Of a stretch of DNA of 64,000 nucleotides, positions 31,920 through 40,577 are shown in pieces. Both the position numbers and the translations under genes were made by a program. How positions within the stretch are numbered: position 1 is the stretch's first letter; every line of letters begins with the position of its first letter. Under the pieces are notes generated by a model. That model searched no databases. It saw nothing but the letters and a program-made list of their open reading frames with translations, and had not been told where the DNA came from. The DNA is from Pseudarthrobacter sp. ATCC 49987 (lineage in GTDB: Bacteria > Actinomycetota > Actinomycetes > Actinomycetales > Micrococcaceae): positions 558,001 to 622,000 of the forward strand of contig NZ_JAABNS010000001.1 of assembly GCF_009928425.1 (NCBI RefSeq), written 5' to 3'.

Positions 31920-33050
31920 CTACAGGGTGCCGGTCGCGATGTTGAGCATCCGGCGCAGCGGTTCGGCCGCGCCCCACAGGAGCTGGTCGCCCACGGTGAA
32001 GGCGCTGATGTACTGCGGCCCCATTTCCAGCTTCCGGATGCGGCCCACCGGGATATCCAGGGTGCCGGAGGCTGCCACCGGCGTGAGGTTCTGCATGGAG
32101 GCCTCCTTGGTGTTGGGCACCACTGTGGCCCACTCGTTGTCCGCGTCCAGGAGCTTCTCGATCTCAGCGACGGAGAGGTCTTCGCGGAGCTTGAGCGTGA
32201 GCGCCTGGGAGTGGGACCGCATGGCGCCGATCCGGATGCACAGCCCGTCCATGATGATGTGCTCATCGCCGGAGGTGCCGAGGATCTTGTTGGTCTCCAC
32301 CCCGGCCTTCCACTCTTCCTTGGACTGGCCGTTGCCGAGGTCCGCGTCGATCCAGGGGATCAGCGATCCGGCCAGTGGCACGCCGAACTGGGTGGCGTCG
32401 ATGTCGGTGCGCTGGTGGGCCAGGACTTTGCGGTCGATCTCCAGGATGGCCGACGCCGGGTCGTCCAGTTCCGGGCTGACCTGGGCGTTAAGCGTGCCGA
32501 ACTGGCTCAGCAGTTCGCGCATGTGCCGGGCGCCACCGCCGGAGGCCGCCTGGTAGGTCATGGACGTGCCCCATTCGACGAGGCCGTTCTTGAACAGCCC
32601 GCCCAGGCCCATCAGCATGCAGGAGACGGTGCAGTTGCCGCCAATGAAATCCTTGGTGCCGTTGGCAAGGCCCTTGTCGATCACGTCGCGGTTTATCGGG
32701 TCCAGCACAATGATCGAATCGTCGTTCATCCGCAGGGTGGATGCGGCGTCGATCCAGAGGCCGTCCCAGCCGCGGCTGCGCAGCTCGCCGTGGACCTGTT
32801 TGGTGTAGTCGCCGCCCTGGGCGGTCACGATGATCGGCAGCTTCGCGAGCGTCTCGACGTCGAACGCGTCCTCGAGCTTGCCGGCCCCTTCAGCGAACGC
32901 CGGGGCAGCACCTCCCGCGTTGGAGGTGGAGAAAAATACGGGGTTGATGTTGGCGAAGTCGCCCTCGTCCTGCATACGCTGCATCAGGACGGAACCGACC
33001 ATGCCACGCCAACCGACCAGTCCAACGGACGGAGTAGCTGCTGTAGTCAT
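31920..33050 (-). CDS. asd: Aspartate-semialdehyde dehydrogenase
   Basis: A 376-residue enzyme of the lysine, threonine, methionine and diaminopimelate pathways. [18 protein letters not shown] binds [22 protein letters not shown] holds the catalytic Cys, and [13 protein letters not shown] is in the substrate region. The long insert-containing form (about 370 residues) fits the Gram-negative-type Asd seen in some actinobacteria. ATG at 33050. It is convergent with the AlkZ-like gene, 36 bases apart. Confidence 0.95.
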   Translation of the reverse strand: MTTAATPSVGLVGWRGMVGSVLMQRMQDEGDFANINPVFFSTSNAGGAAPAFAEGAGKLEDAFDVETLAKLPIIVTAQGGDYTKQVHGELRSRGWDGLWIDAASTLRMNDDSIIVLDPINRDVIDKGLANGTKDFIGGNCTVSCMLMGLGGLFKNGLVEWGTSMTYQAASGGGARHMRELLSQFGTLNAQVSPELDDPASAILEIDRKVLAHQRTDIDATQFGVPLAGSLIPWIDADLGNGQSKEEWKAGVETNKILGTSGDEHIIMDGLCIRIGAMRSHSQALTLKLREDLSVAEIEKLLDADNEWATVVPNTKEASMQNLTPVAASGTLDIPVGRIRKLEMGPQYISAFTVGDQLLWGAAEPLRRMLNIATGTL

Positions 33051-33104
33051 TGCCCCAGTTTAGACTTTGCCGGCCCACGGACGCAGTCGGTTACGTCGCC
33101 GCTG

Positions 33105-33506
33105 TTACTCAACGGGCCGGGGGAGGTTGCGGGCCGTGCGCAGCTTCCCGGCCTTGCGTTCCGCGAGGTAGCCGGCCCAGCCTGCGGTCAGGGGATAAAG
33201 AACCAGCAAGTACATCCACCAGATCTCGCCCAGAATCTCCCACTGGTCGGTTATCCCCATTTGAACGAGCCCGTACAGCATGCCGCCGAAGGCGATTGTC
33301 ATCAAGACTGCGAGGACGAGCAGACCGGCCGCAGAGTTCACCGGCTTGACGACGCCGAAGCCGTCATCCTTGCGGACACCGTACTCGTCGGCGGTGTAGG
33401 CGACCAGTTCGCCGTTCTCCGCAAGGCGGTGGATCACCCGCTCGTCAGTTGGCTGGTAAGGGACGTAGCCTGGTTCCTGGGGCACGTTTTGGCTACGTTT
33501 GGCCAC
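33105..33506 (-). CDS. Two-helix membrane protein of the WXG100 locus (paralogue A)
   Basis: A 133-residue protein with an acidic/polar N-half (about 1-58) and two hydrophobic segments (AAGLLVLAVLMTIAFGGMLY and WWMYLLVLYPLTAGWAGYL), ending in ERKAGKLRTARNLP. The plan EYGV...VxPxNSAxGLL...Y.ERKAxxLR is shared with the protein at 33579-33983. The GTG follows GGAG. A relic of the WXG100 gene lies immediately upstream. Function unknown. The shared plan suggests a role tied to the secreted WXG100 protein, such as immunity or a membrane partner. Confidence 0.65.
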   Translation of the reverse strand: MAKRSQNVPQEPGYVPYQPTDERVIHRLAENGELVAYTADEYGVRKDDGFGVVKPVNSAAGLLVLAVLMTIAFGGMLYGLVQMGITDQWEILGEIWWMYLLVLYPLTAGWAGYLAERKAGKLRTARNLPRPVE

Positions 33507-33513
33507 GGTTCTC

Positions 33514-33573
33514 CTTGAGGCTGAGTGCGGTTTTCTGGATACGGCACGGTGGACGCTGTTCCAATCGGAAGCT
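33514..33573 (-). pseudogene. Relic of a WXG100-protein gene
   Basis: About 60 bases match 35447-35507, the part of the WXG100 gene encoding the helix after the WxG turn, at roughly three quarters identity with two small indels. On the minus strand it reads RIQKTALSLKEN, against LIQKTAFALKEE in the intact protein. It has no start and no intact frame. It fills the gap between the two paralogous membrane-protein genes, so it marks an earlier WXG100 copy lost by recombination. Confidence 0.65.
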
Positions 33574-33578
33574 GCAGC

Positions 33579-33983
33579 CTAGTCCCGGATGGTAGAACGG
33601 CGGGTGGGGGGCTGAAGTGTCTTGCCGCTGGCCCGTCGAAGGCGGACGGCCTTGCGTTCCTTCAGGTAATACGCCCATGACGTGGGCACGACGAACAGGA
33701 CGATGGCGAAGGCGACGATCAATTCCACCCAGCTCGTCACCTCGTCGTCGATCAGGATCTTGATGCCGCCTACAACGACCACGCTGGAGAACAGCGAGAT
33801 CAGGAGGGCGAGGAACAACAGGCCTCCGGCCGAATTGATCGGCTCGATGGCACTCCCCACTGAGCCTTTGTAGACGCCGTATTCCTCAACCGTGAGTCCC
33901 TGCTTCGCGGCTTCCAGCTCGATCTGGCGCTTGTAGTAGCCCTTGCGCCGGGACGGGCGTTCCTTCTCCGAAGCGTCGCTCAT
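33579..33983 (-). CDS. Two-helix membrane protein of the WXG100 locus (paralogue B)
   Basis: A 134-residue protein. A highly charged N-terminus (KERPSRRKGYYKRQIELEAA) precedes EEYGVYKGSVGSAIEPINSA, then two hydrophobic segments (GLLFLALLISLFSSVVVVGG and WVELIVAFAIVLFVVPTSWA) and YYLKERKAVRLRRASG. It is a diverged copy of the 33105-33506 protein. Its start overlaps the stop of the upstream gene by 4 bases (ATGA), so it is expressed with the WXG100 operon. Function unknown. Confidence 0.68.
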   Translation of the reverse strand: MSDASEKERPSRRKGYYKRQIELEAAKQGLTVEEYGVYKGSVGSAIEPINSAGGLLFLALLISLFSSVVVVGGIKILIDDEVTSWVELIVAFAIVLFVVPTSWAYYLKERKAVRLRRASGKTLQPPTRRSTIRD

Positions 33984-34624
33984 GATGCGCCGGCCCCTCT
34001 GGTTTCCCGAATCCGGGCGAGCAGTCCCGCGGTGTCCAGCCCCGTTGTTTCCTCGACGTCCGTTGAGGGATCGACAACTTTGGCGACCGCCCAGCCGCCC
34101 CTGTCCGGGCGGATGAGGAGGTGGTCTTCGCCGGAGATCGTCTTGACGCGGATGAACGCTGTGCCCGCGGGGTGGGTTCGGGTGTGTTCTTCGATGATGG
34201 ACAGCTCGGCGTCCGCGCCGTCAATCCCGGGGTCCTGGGCAAAGACGAACCACGTGCTGAGGGTTCGGGGCTGCATCAGCAGTGATACCTTGTCGGACTC
34301 CACGTGCACGACGGTATCTGTCTTTTCGCCGTCGACCAGACTCATTTCGGTCCAGCGGTCCGCCCGCGACAGGGCGTACGCGGTGGGTGCTGCCGGGCCT
34401 TCCAGTTCAAGGTCGTCGTCGACGCTGGCAAAGCCGCGGCCCAGAAGCGAGGATCCTCCGGCGATGCAGATCGGATCGGACTGGACTTCCTCTTCAAGCC
34501 GCAGTACCTGAGCAGATTTCCTTGCGGCGTCGGTGTCGAACCTCCGGATCAGGTAGGCGATTTCGGCAAAGCCGAAGCCGACTGCCGTATCCGGCGATTC
34601 GGTGGATTCGGTACTGGTTGTCAC
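33980..34624 (-). CDS. Unknown soluble protein of the WXG100 operon
   Basis: A 214-residue protein with no recognised family and no membrane segment. FGFAEIAYLIRRFDTDAARK and VRTKTISGEDHLLI-like beta-rich stretches suggest a mixed alpha/beta domain. Size and place are similar to ESX secretion-associated chaperones (EspG group) or immunity proteins, but no decisive motif is seen. GTG at 34624 is chosen because GAAGGG lies 7 bases upstream; a TTG five codons earlier is weaker. It lies 21 bases after the WXG100 gene and overlaps the next gene by 4 bases. Confidence 0.6.
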   Translation of the reverse strand: MTTSTESTESPDTAVGFGFAEIAYLIRRFDTDAARKSAQVLRLEEEVQSDPICIAGGSSLLGRGFASVDDDLELEGPAAPTAYALSRADRWTEMSLVDGEKTDTVVHVESDKVSLLMQPRTLSTWFVFAQDPGIDGADAELSIIEEHTRTHPAGTAFIRVKTISGEDHLLIRPDRGGWAVAKVVDPSTDVEETTGLDTAGLLARIRETRGAGAS

Positions 34625-34645
34625 GAAGTTACCCTTCAATTGAAT

Positions 34646-35662
34646 TTATCCGAAGCCAAGGAAGCTGGCGGCGCCCTTGCCGAGGTCGGCCAGATTCTTG
34701 CCGGTGTCCTCGACGAATTTGCCGGGATCCTTCACCGCGCTGGCCACGGTGTCCGCGACATTGCTTGCAGCGCCGTTCACGAATTCCTTGACCGCAGGGA
34801 TCTCGTAGATCGCTATCGCCGCGCTGGCCACGGTACAGACGGTCCCAACTGGCGGGGGCAGGAAACACGCAACGCCGAGGGCCGCCTTGCCTCCCGACCA
34901 GATGGCATCTCCTGTTTTGCCCTCTGAAATGTATCTGGCGGCGTCTAGTCCGTTCAGGCCCACGCCGGCCCAGCCCAGACCACGGCCGAGGCCACCCTTA
35001 CCCAGGCTCTCAAGGACCGAGCCCTGGCCTTTGAACAGCCATGCGCTCTCTTTGAAGACGCCACCGAACTGGTTGAGCGCCGGGATGTATTTCTGGAGAT
35101 TCTTGAGCCCGATGAGGTCTGTGCCCGAATCCAGAAGGTTGTAGGTGACGCTGGTGGCTGGGAGCTTGGCCCAGCGGGCGGCGTCGGTAAAGTTGTCGAG
35201 GCCCTTGGAGGCCATCGTGGCCAAACCGAAAACATTCTTGGGAAGGTCAAGGGCTGCTTTCGACAGACCCCGGAGACCCCACGCGTCCCTGAACGGTGAA
35301 CCCTTTGCCAGCCAGTCCGGTCCCCAGGGATTGCCGGCAGTACCGGCCCCGGCGGTAATGCCGGAGATTCCGGCGCCTGCCCCGGTGGCCGTGTTGCTGG
35401 CCTTCTCCTGCTGTTCCGCGTGGGTCAGCAGCCGCTTGGACTCTTCCTTGAGGGCAAATGCGGTCTTCTGGATCAGGGCACGGTGGCTGCCGTTCCACTC
35501 GGAGGTGAAGCGGGCGCCGTCGGCTCCCTTCCAGGACGTGGTGCCGTTGATGGCCGACGTCAGGGTGGTCGACTGCTGCAGCAGCGTCTCGGACGTCTTG
35601 CCAAACTGTTGTGCGAGTGTGCGCAACTGGGCGACGTCGGCGCCCCACAAGTTTCCTGCCAT
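34646..35662 (-). CDS. WXG100-domain protein with long C-terminal extension
   Basis: A 338-residue protein. Residues 1-100 form an ESAT-6-like helical hairpin: LRTLAQQFGKTSETLLQQS, the turn TTSWKGADGARFTSEW (W-x-G), and ALIQKTAFALKEESKRLL. A Gly/Ala hinge (about 92-110) leads to a 230-residue C-terminal region with helix-like and hydrophobic stretches (KAALGVACFLPPPVGTVCTV). WXG100 proteins leave through type VII (ESX) secretion; long versions often carry a toxin or effector domain. No nuclease or other toxin motif is recognised. RBS GGGGGAG before ATG 35662. It heads a minus-strand operon of at least three genes. No ESX ATPase is in the window. Confidence 0.75.
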   Translation of the reverse strand: MAGNLWGADVAQLRTLAQQFGKTSETLLQQSTTLTSAINGTTSWKGADGARFTSEWNGSHRALIQKTAFALKEESKRLLTHAEQQEKASNTATGAGAGISGITAGAGTAGNPWGPDWLAKGSPFRDAWGLRGLSKAALDLPKNVFGLATMASKGLDNFTDAARWAKLPATSVTYNLLDSGTDLIGLKNLQKYIPALNQFGGVFKESAWLFKGQGSVLESLGKGGLGRGLGWAGVGLNGLDAARYISEGKTGDAIWSGGKAALGVACFLPPPVGTVCTVASAAIAIYEIPAVKEFVNGAASNVADTVASAVKDPGKFVEDTGKNLADLGKGAASFLGFG

Positions 35663-35818
35663 AGTGGCTCCCCCTATACGTGCATCAGCCTAACCGGCTA
35701 TGGCCGGGACCCGGTGCATTCCGGCGTACGTATCCAACCGGGACCAATGTAGCCGGAACCGCTCTCCGCGGCGATGGGGTGGTCTCCCCATGCGGGCCCG
35801 GCGCCGGGGGCGCAGCCG

Positions 35819-36037
35819 CTACTCGCCGTCGGGCTCCGGGAGCAGGACGTGTTTCCGCCTCCGGAGGACGAAGAACGCCCCGAAGGCAAAAGCCTGGGTG
35901 ACCACCACGAGCACGATCGCGCCCACGATCTTGTCGCCACCCAGGATCATGGTCAGCCCCACGATCGCGGACAGCAGCGCCAGCAGCGGAAGCAGCATGT
36001 AGCCAAGGACAAAAAGAAGTTCGGGTTTTGTCAGCAT
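35819..36037 (-). CDS. Small two-helix membrane protein behind dfrA
   Basis: A 72-residue protein, MLTKPELLFVLGYMLLPLLA at the start, with two membrane helices and an Arg/Lys-rich tail (RRRKHVLL). AAGGA directly precedes the ATG, which begins 4 bases after the dfrA stop, so it is the third gene of a thyA-dfrA operon. Function unknown. The 156-base gap between it and the WXG100 start holds the presumed WXG100 promoter and no gene. Confidence 0.7.
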   Translation of the reverse strand: MLTKPELLFVLGYMLLPLLALLSAIVGLTMILGGDKIVGAIVLVVVTQAFAFGAFFVLRRRKHVLLPEPDGE

Positions 36038-36041
36038 TTCC

Positions 36042-36629
36042 TTAGCCTTCCGTCCGGCGCCAAACGTTGATGCGGTAGCGGGTGCCGTTGGCGGAGGTCT
36101 CCCAGCCGTCGGCCGGCAGGCTCCCGTCCATGGTCCAGTCGTACCCGAGGTCCGGGGCGAACGTGTCGCCCTCCGTGGTGGTGTCGATCGTGGTGATGAC
36201 GGTGACGTCGGCGAGGTCCATGGACTGTGCGAAGATGTTGCCGCCGCCGATGATCCAGACCATGTCGTTGCCCGGCGCGAACTGGGACTCGAGGAGCGCG
36301 TCGTCCAGGGACCTGACCGCGGTGGCGCCCTCGGCCGCCGGAGTCGCACCCCAGCCTTCCTGGCGGGTGATGACAATGTTCGTCCGCCCGGGCAGGGGAC
36401 GGTATTTGTCGGGAAAGGACTCCCAGGTCTTGCGGCCCATGATCACCGGGTGGCCTGTCGTGAGGCGGGCGAAGTGCGCCATGTCCTCCGGAAGGTGCCA
36501 CGGCATGCCGCCGTCCTTGCCGATGACACCGGTGCTGGTTTGGGCCCAGACAAGGCCGAGGCCGGTGAGGGCGGCCAGCCTGTCGGGAAAGTCGGCGGGC
36601 TGGGCGCCCTGCATGTTGTCGTCGCTCAT
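36042..36629 (-). CDS. folA: Dihydrofolate reductase
   Basis: A 195-residue enzyme reducing dihydrofolate with [25 protein letters not shown] and [10 protein letters not shown] cover the substrate site with the acidic residue; [20 protein letters not shown] and [15 protein letters not shown] are the cofactor motifs. The N-terminal 20 residues extend beyond the usual start. It overlaps the thyA stop by 4 bases, the usual coupling, since ThyA makes the dihydrofolate that this enzyme recycles. Confidence 0.95.
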   Translation of the reverse strand: MSDDNMQGAQPADFPDRLAALTGLGLVWAQTSTGVIGKDGGMPWHLPEDMAHFARLTTGHPVIMGRKTWESFPDKYRPLPGRTNIVITRQEGWGATPAAEGATAVRSLDDALLESQFAPGNDMVWIIGGGNIFAQSMDLADVTVITTIDTTTEGDTFAPDLGYDWTMDGSLPADGWETSANGTRYRINVWRRTEG

Positions 36630-37429
36630 ACGGCTATCGGGGCCTTAATCGTCGGGTGGTGCTGGTATCCGACCACTTCGAAGTCATCGAGGGTGTAGTC
36701 GAAGATGGAGTCCGGCTTGCGGTTGATCTTGAGCTGCGGGTACTCGTAGGGGGTGCGGGTGAGCTGTTTGAGGACCTGGTCCATGTGGTTGTCGTAGATG
36801 TGCACGTCGCCACCGGTCCAGACGAATTCGCCGGGTTCCAGGCCGGTCTGCTGGGCGACCATGCAGGTCAGCAGGGCGTAGGAGGCGATGTTGAACGGCA
36901 CGCCCAGGAAGGTGTCCGCGGAGCGCTGGTACAGCTGGCAGGAGAGCTTGCCGTCGGCCACGTAGAACTGGAAGAACGCGTGGCACGGCGGCAGGGCCAT
37001 GTCCTTGAGCTCGGCGACGTTCCAGGCCGAGACGATGTGGCGCCGGGAATCCGGGTTGGTCTTGAGGTTTTCGATAAGTTCGGCGATCTGGTCGATGTGG
37101 CCGCCGTCGGGGGTCGGCCAGGAGCGCCACTGGACGCCGTACACCGGGCCCAGTTCGCCGTCGGCGTCGGCCCATTCGTTCCAGATGGTGACACCCTGGT
37201 CCTGCATCCATTTCACGTTCGTGTCCCCGCGGAGGAACCAGAGAAGCTCCACGGCGACGGACTTGAAGTGCACGCGTTTGGTGGTGACCAGGGGGAAGCT
37301 CTGGCTCAGGTCGAACCGCATCTGGCGGCCGAACACACTCAGGGTCCCGGTCCCGGTCCGGTCCGATTTGTGCGTGCCGTGGTCCAGGACATCGCGCAGC
37401 AGGTCTTCATAGGGCGTTGGAATGCTCAC
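36626..37429 (-). CDS. thyA: Thymidylate synthase
   Basis: A 267-residue enzyme converting dUMP to dTMP with methylene-tetrahydrofolate. [14 protein letters not shown] contains the catalytic Cys, and [20 protein letters not shown] and [16 protein letters not shown] are the dUMP-binding signatures. The length is close to the Escherichia coli enzyme. GTG at 37429. It is the first gene of the thyA-folA operon. Confidence 0.96.
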   Translation of the reverse strand: MSIPTPYEDLLRDVLDHGTHKSDRTGTGTLSVFGRQMRFDLSQSFPLVTTKRVHFKSVAVELLWFLRGDTNVKWMQDQGVTIWNEWADADGELGPVYGVQWRSWPTPDGGHIDQIAELIENLKTNPDSRRHIVSAWNVAELKDMALPPCHAFFQFYVADGKLSCQLYQRSADTFLGVPFNIASYALLTCMVAQQTGLEPGEFVWTGGDVHIYDNHMDQVLKQLTRTPYEYPQLKINRKPDSIFDYTLDDFEVVGYQHHPTIKAPIAV

Positions 37430-37462
37430 TGTCCCAGTCTACTGAGAAGTCGCGGTCGCTCC

Positions 37463-37867
37463 TTATTCGTCTTGGTGGGTGAGCTTCGTCCGCAGGATTG
37501 CCAGCAGCGCGGTGTCGTCCAGGCCGGCGCGCCTGCCTTCCGCAATGTAGCGCTCGACGGCGGCAGTCACCTCCGCGGCGACGGACTCCGGCGCGGGGGT
37601 GCCTGTTGGGGTCGCGGGTGGAGGCGTCCCGGCGACCACAGTGCCGTTGCGCCGCCTGGCCTCGGTCAGCCCTGCCTGCTCGAGCTCCCGATAGGCCCGG
37701 GCGACGGTTCCGGCCGCGATGCCGAGGTCCGCCGCAAGGCTCCGCACCGTCGGCAGCCGGGTTCCCGGTGCCAGCGCTCCGAGGGCGATCAGGGAGGAGA
37801 CCTGTGCCCGGATCTGTTCGTACGGCGGCGTGGCCGACCCCAGGTCCACGGAGATCCCCGCCGTCAC
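37463..37867 (-). CDS. GntR-family regulator (YtrA-like short form)
   Basis: A 134-residue protein. The winged helix covers about residues 10-75 (PPYEQIRAQVSSLIALGALA, TRLPTVRSLAADLGIAAGTV, RAYRELEQAGL). The C-terminal part is a short helical region, as in the YtrA subfamily, with no effector domain. It overlaps the stop of the upstream membrane-protein gene (GTGA). It probably represses its own operon through the dyad at 39536-39555. The thyA gene follows 33 bases downstream. Confidence 0.85.
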   Translation of the reverse strand: MTAGISVDLGSATPPYEQIRAQVSSLIALGALAPGTRLPTVRSLAADLGIAAGTVARAYRELEQAGLTEARRRNGTVVAGTPPPATPTGTPAPESVAAEVTAAVERYIAEGRRAGLDDTALLAILRTKLTHQDE

Positions 37868-39509
37868 GCGGAGACTCCCTTTCTCGGCAGGGGAGCCGGG
37901 GCACGCCCGGCCAGTATGCCCACCGGGATGACGGCGATGACCGTTGCCACAACGCAGAGGATTGCGCCGGCCGCGACCGCCGGCCCCCAGAATGTCGCGG
38001 CGGGGTTGGTCTCCCCAAAAGCCGTCCGGCCCAGGACCGCTGCCCAGGCGTTGCTCTGGGTCAGCAGCAGGATGCCGGCCTGCGCGGTGAGGGTGGCCGC
38101 CACGGTCCGCACGACCCGATGCACCGTGATGGCGCGCAGGGCCGCGTCCAGTCCGGTCTGGGGACCGGCGACACCCTGACGGAGCCTGGCCGTGAAGAGT
38201 GCCGGGAGTGCGATAACGCAGACTCCGGCTGTGAGCAGCGCGGCCGGAACCCAGTCCGGGCACGCGGCGAGGCGGCCCTGCCCCAGCGCCGTGACGATCA
38301 GGACGACGAGGAAGACCAGCAGTGCCAGGACGGCAGTGCTCAGCAGGGCCGGACCCACCGGCTGCCGCGGCCAGCGGCGCGGCGCTTCCGGAGTTCCGTA
38401 GTTACGCTGCAGCAGGAGCTCGCCGGCGGTGATGACCACCAGCACGGATGCTGCCATCATCGCCACGAAGCCCGCAAAACCAGAGCTGACGGCAGCCATC
38501 AGGGCCTGGGCGAGGCAAACGCCGGCCAGCAGCGGCACGGCGGCCGCCAGTCCCAGGAGCGCCCCGAGGGAGCGGACGAGCCGTGCGGCCGGGTGCTGCC
38601 GGCCGGGGGCGAGCCCCGCTGCCGGCCGGTTCCGGACGCCCAGCTCGGCAGCCGCGAGCCGGGGCGGCCGCCACCACCACATGACCAGCAGGACCGCCGT
38701 GCCCGCCAGCCCGGCCGGATTCGTCCACGACGGGTCTCCGGTCGACGGGTCGGGCCGGGCCGCGAAGTTCCCCGCGATCACACCCAGTCCGGCGGCCACC
38801 GTGGACACCGTTCGCAGCAGCCGGTTCATCGCGATGGTCCGCAGCACGGCGTTGTCCGCCGCGTCGAGGGACTCCAGCTGGCGCCGGCTGGAGATCAGCC
38901 ACAGCACCAGCCACGTCCCGCCGGCCAGCAAGAGCAGGGCGCCGCCGAGCCAGCCGGCCGCGTCCGCCCCGGGGATGCGGCCGTCACCGCCGCCGTTGTA
39001 GTAGTTGTACTGGCCGTCACTGACCCTGGTGGGGGCCACGGCCGCGAATGCCGGCAGGGTGGCTGTCCGGGCGATGGCCGCGGCGGCTGAGACGAAGATG
39101 GCCGCCGTGGTGAGTGCCAGCCGTCGGGGCAGGAAGTCCCGGATGTGCCGCACCGCAAGCACGGCCTGCCGCCGGATTCGCCGCGGACCCGGATAACTGA
39201 TCTGGCCCAGGGCATGCACCGTCAGGCAGCCCAGGACCGGCCAGGCCAGGGCCGGCGCGATCGTGCCAGCGCTGGTCAGGGAACTGCCGGTGGAGGGATT
39301 GGCCGGAATGATGCCCAGAGTCAGCGACCCCTGCAGGGAGCTCGCCAGCCAGCCGATGACGCCCACCCACAGCGCGTGTTCGGACACCGACGGCGGCGAG
39401 ATCCCCGTGCGCGGTGCCCAGATCACCCAGCGCAGCACCACGTACACCACCAGGGCGGCGGGAGGGGACCGAGCAACAGCATCGGCGGCAGGTTGAACTG
39501 GACCGGCAT
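37864..39509 (-). CDS. Large membrane protein of a GntR operon, apparent frameshift near the start
   Basis: The continuous frame encodes over 530 residues with many membrane segments (for example ALTTAAIFVSAAAAIARTAT, GGALLLLAGGTWLVLWLI) and a duplicated plan: LESLDAADNAVLRTIAMNRLL in one half, TGLDAALRAITVHRVVRTVA in the other. No family is recognised. The natural start appears to be ATG at 39509, preceded by GGGGGA and reading MPVQFNLPPMLLLG. That frame is out of register with the main frame, and a one-base loss in the C-rich tract about 39452-39469 would explain it. Translation might instead begin at GTG codons just after. It is coupled to the GntR gene. Confidence 0.65.
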
Positions 39510-39535
39510 GGAATCCCCCAAAGATTCTGCAGCCA

Positions 39536-39555
39536 TGTATCAAGTGCTTGATACA
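39536..39555. promoter_or_regulatory. Perfect dyad, probable GntR operator
   Basis: TGTATCAAG-TG-CTTGATACA has 9-bp perfect arms and a 2-base spacer. It begins at the -10 box of the predicted promoter and covers the transcription start, where a bound repressor would block the operon. Confidence 0.65.
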
Positions 39556-39583
39556 AACTATGGCCGGCAGGGCGGAGGGTCAA
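39555..39583 (-). promoter_or_regulatory. Predicted promoter of the GntR operon
   Basis: On the minus strand TTGACC (39583-39578) and TAGTTT (39560-39555) are spaced by 17 bases. The -35 box falls just downstream of the Nudix gene stop. Confidence 0.5.
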
Positions 39584-39588
39584 GGACC

Positions 39589-40566
39589 TTAATCGTCGAA
39601 GGGCCTGAACCGCTCCACGGCGACCACCTTGTCTTTGCTGTGGTGCGCCACATGGCACACGACAATCTCACCGGGAGCCAGGAACGGGTCGGCGTCCGGC
39701 AGCTGGGCGCGCAGGCGCGAACCCATGTGCTTTCCCAGCTGGGCGAACACGGTGGGGAGGGCGGGGCGGTGGGTGCACAGCGCCACTGCCCGCTGCTTGT
39801 CGAAAAGACCCTCGACGGCAGCGGCTGTCTTGTGCGGATGGCGGCCGTGCCGGTGCTCGGTCAGGGCCTCGTTCAACTTCACCTTCGCATCCGACGCCTT
39901 GGCGTACGGGGCGATGGTGGCCACGCACCTGAGCCACGGGCTGGAGACAATCCGCATGGGTTTCCAGGCCTGCAGGAGACGCCCCACCGCCTGTGCCTGC
40001 CGCATCCCGGTGGCGGCAAGCGGCCGGTCCCCTTCGGCTTTGGTCCAGGAGGAGCGCGGCTTGGCCTTGGCATGGCGGACGATCACGAGCGGCCACGTCT
40101 TCAGCTCGCCCCGGGCATGCGCGGCCGCCAGGTGCTCCAACGGGCCCACGTCGCTCGGGTTGCTCAGCAGCCGGGCCGCCTTCTCCGGCGAGCACCACAT
40201 GACGCTGTCCACTTCCTTGCCGTCCGGCAGAAGGGCGGCCCCGTCGACGTCGACAGCCCAGTAATGAACCACTTTCAGCCCGGCGGGGACGTGGTAATGG
40301 ATGGCCGGCAGCGGGATGCCCAGCGGCGCCTGTAGCCCGATTTCCTCATCGACCTCGCGGGCGGCACATTCGGGCACCGTCTCGCCGGGGTCGATCTTGC
40401 CCTTGGGCCAGGACCAGTCGTCATACCGCGGGCGGTGGATCAGCAGGACCTCCAGCTGGCCCTTGTCGCCCGGGGCGACACGCCAGGGCAGGGCGCCCGC
40501 AGCCACCACCGCGATTGCTTCGCCGGGATGGTCGCTCTGGTCGGCAACCAGTGAATCGCTACTCAA
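39589..40566 (-). CDS. Nudix hydrolase fused to a histidine phosphatase domain (MutT1-like)
   Basis: A predicted 325-residue two-domain protein. The Nudix domain (about 18-155) has the box GKIDPGETVPECAAREVDEE followed by IGL. A histidine phosphatase domain begins at about 170 with LVIVRHAKAKPRSSW, and has STEHRHGRHPH-like and ALCTHRPALP later. The same fusion is found in mycobacterial MutT1, which removes 8-oxo-GTP/dGTP and diadenosine polyphosphates. TTG at 40566 follows GGGGC; longer frames overlap ppk. It lies 11 bases behind ppk, so both probably belong to one operon. Confidence 0.88.
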   Translation of the reverse strand: MSSDSLVADQSDHPGEAIAVVAAGALPWRVAPGDKGQLEVLLIHRPRYDDWSWPKGKIDPGETVPECAAREVDEEIGLQAPLGIPLPAIHYHVPAGLKVVHYWAVDVDGAALLPDGKEVDSVMWCSPEKAARLLSNPSDVGPLEHLAAAHARGELKTWPLVIVRHAKAKPRSSWTKAEGDRPLAATGMRQAQAVGRLLQAWKPMRIVSSPWLRCVATIAPYAKASDAKVKLNEALTEHRHGRHPHKTAAAVEGLFDKQRAVALCTHRPALPTVFAQLGKHMGSRLRAQLPDADPFLAPGEIVVCHVAHHSKDKVVAVERFRPFDD

Positions 40567-40577
40567 TGCCAGAGCCC

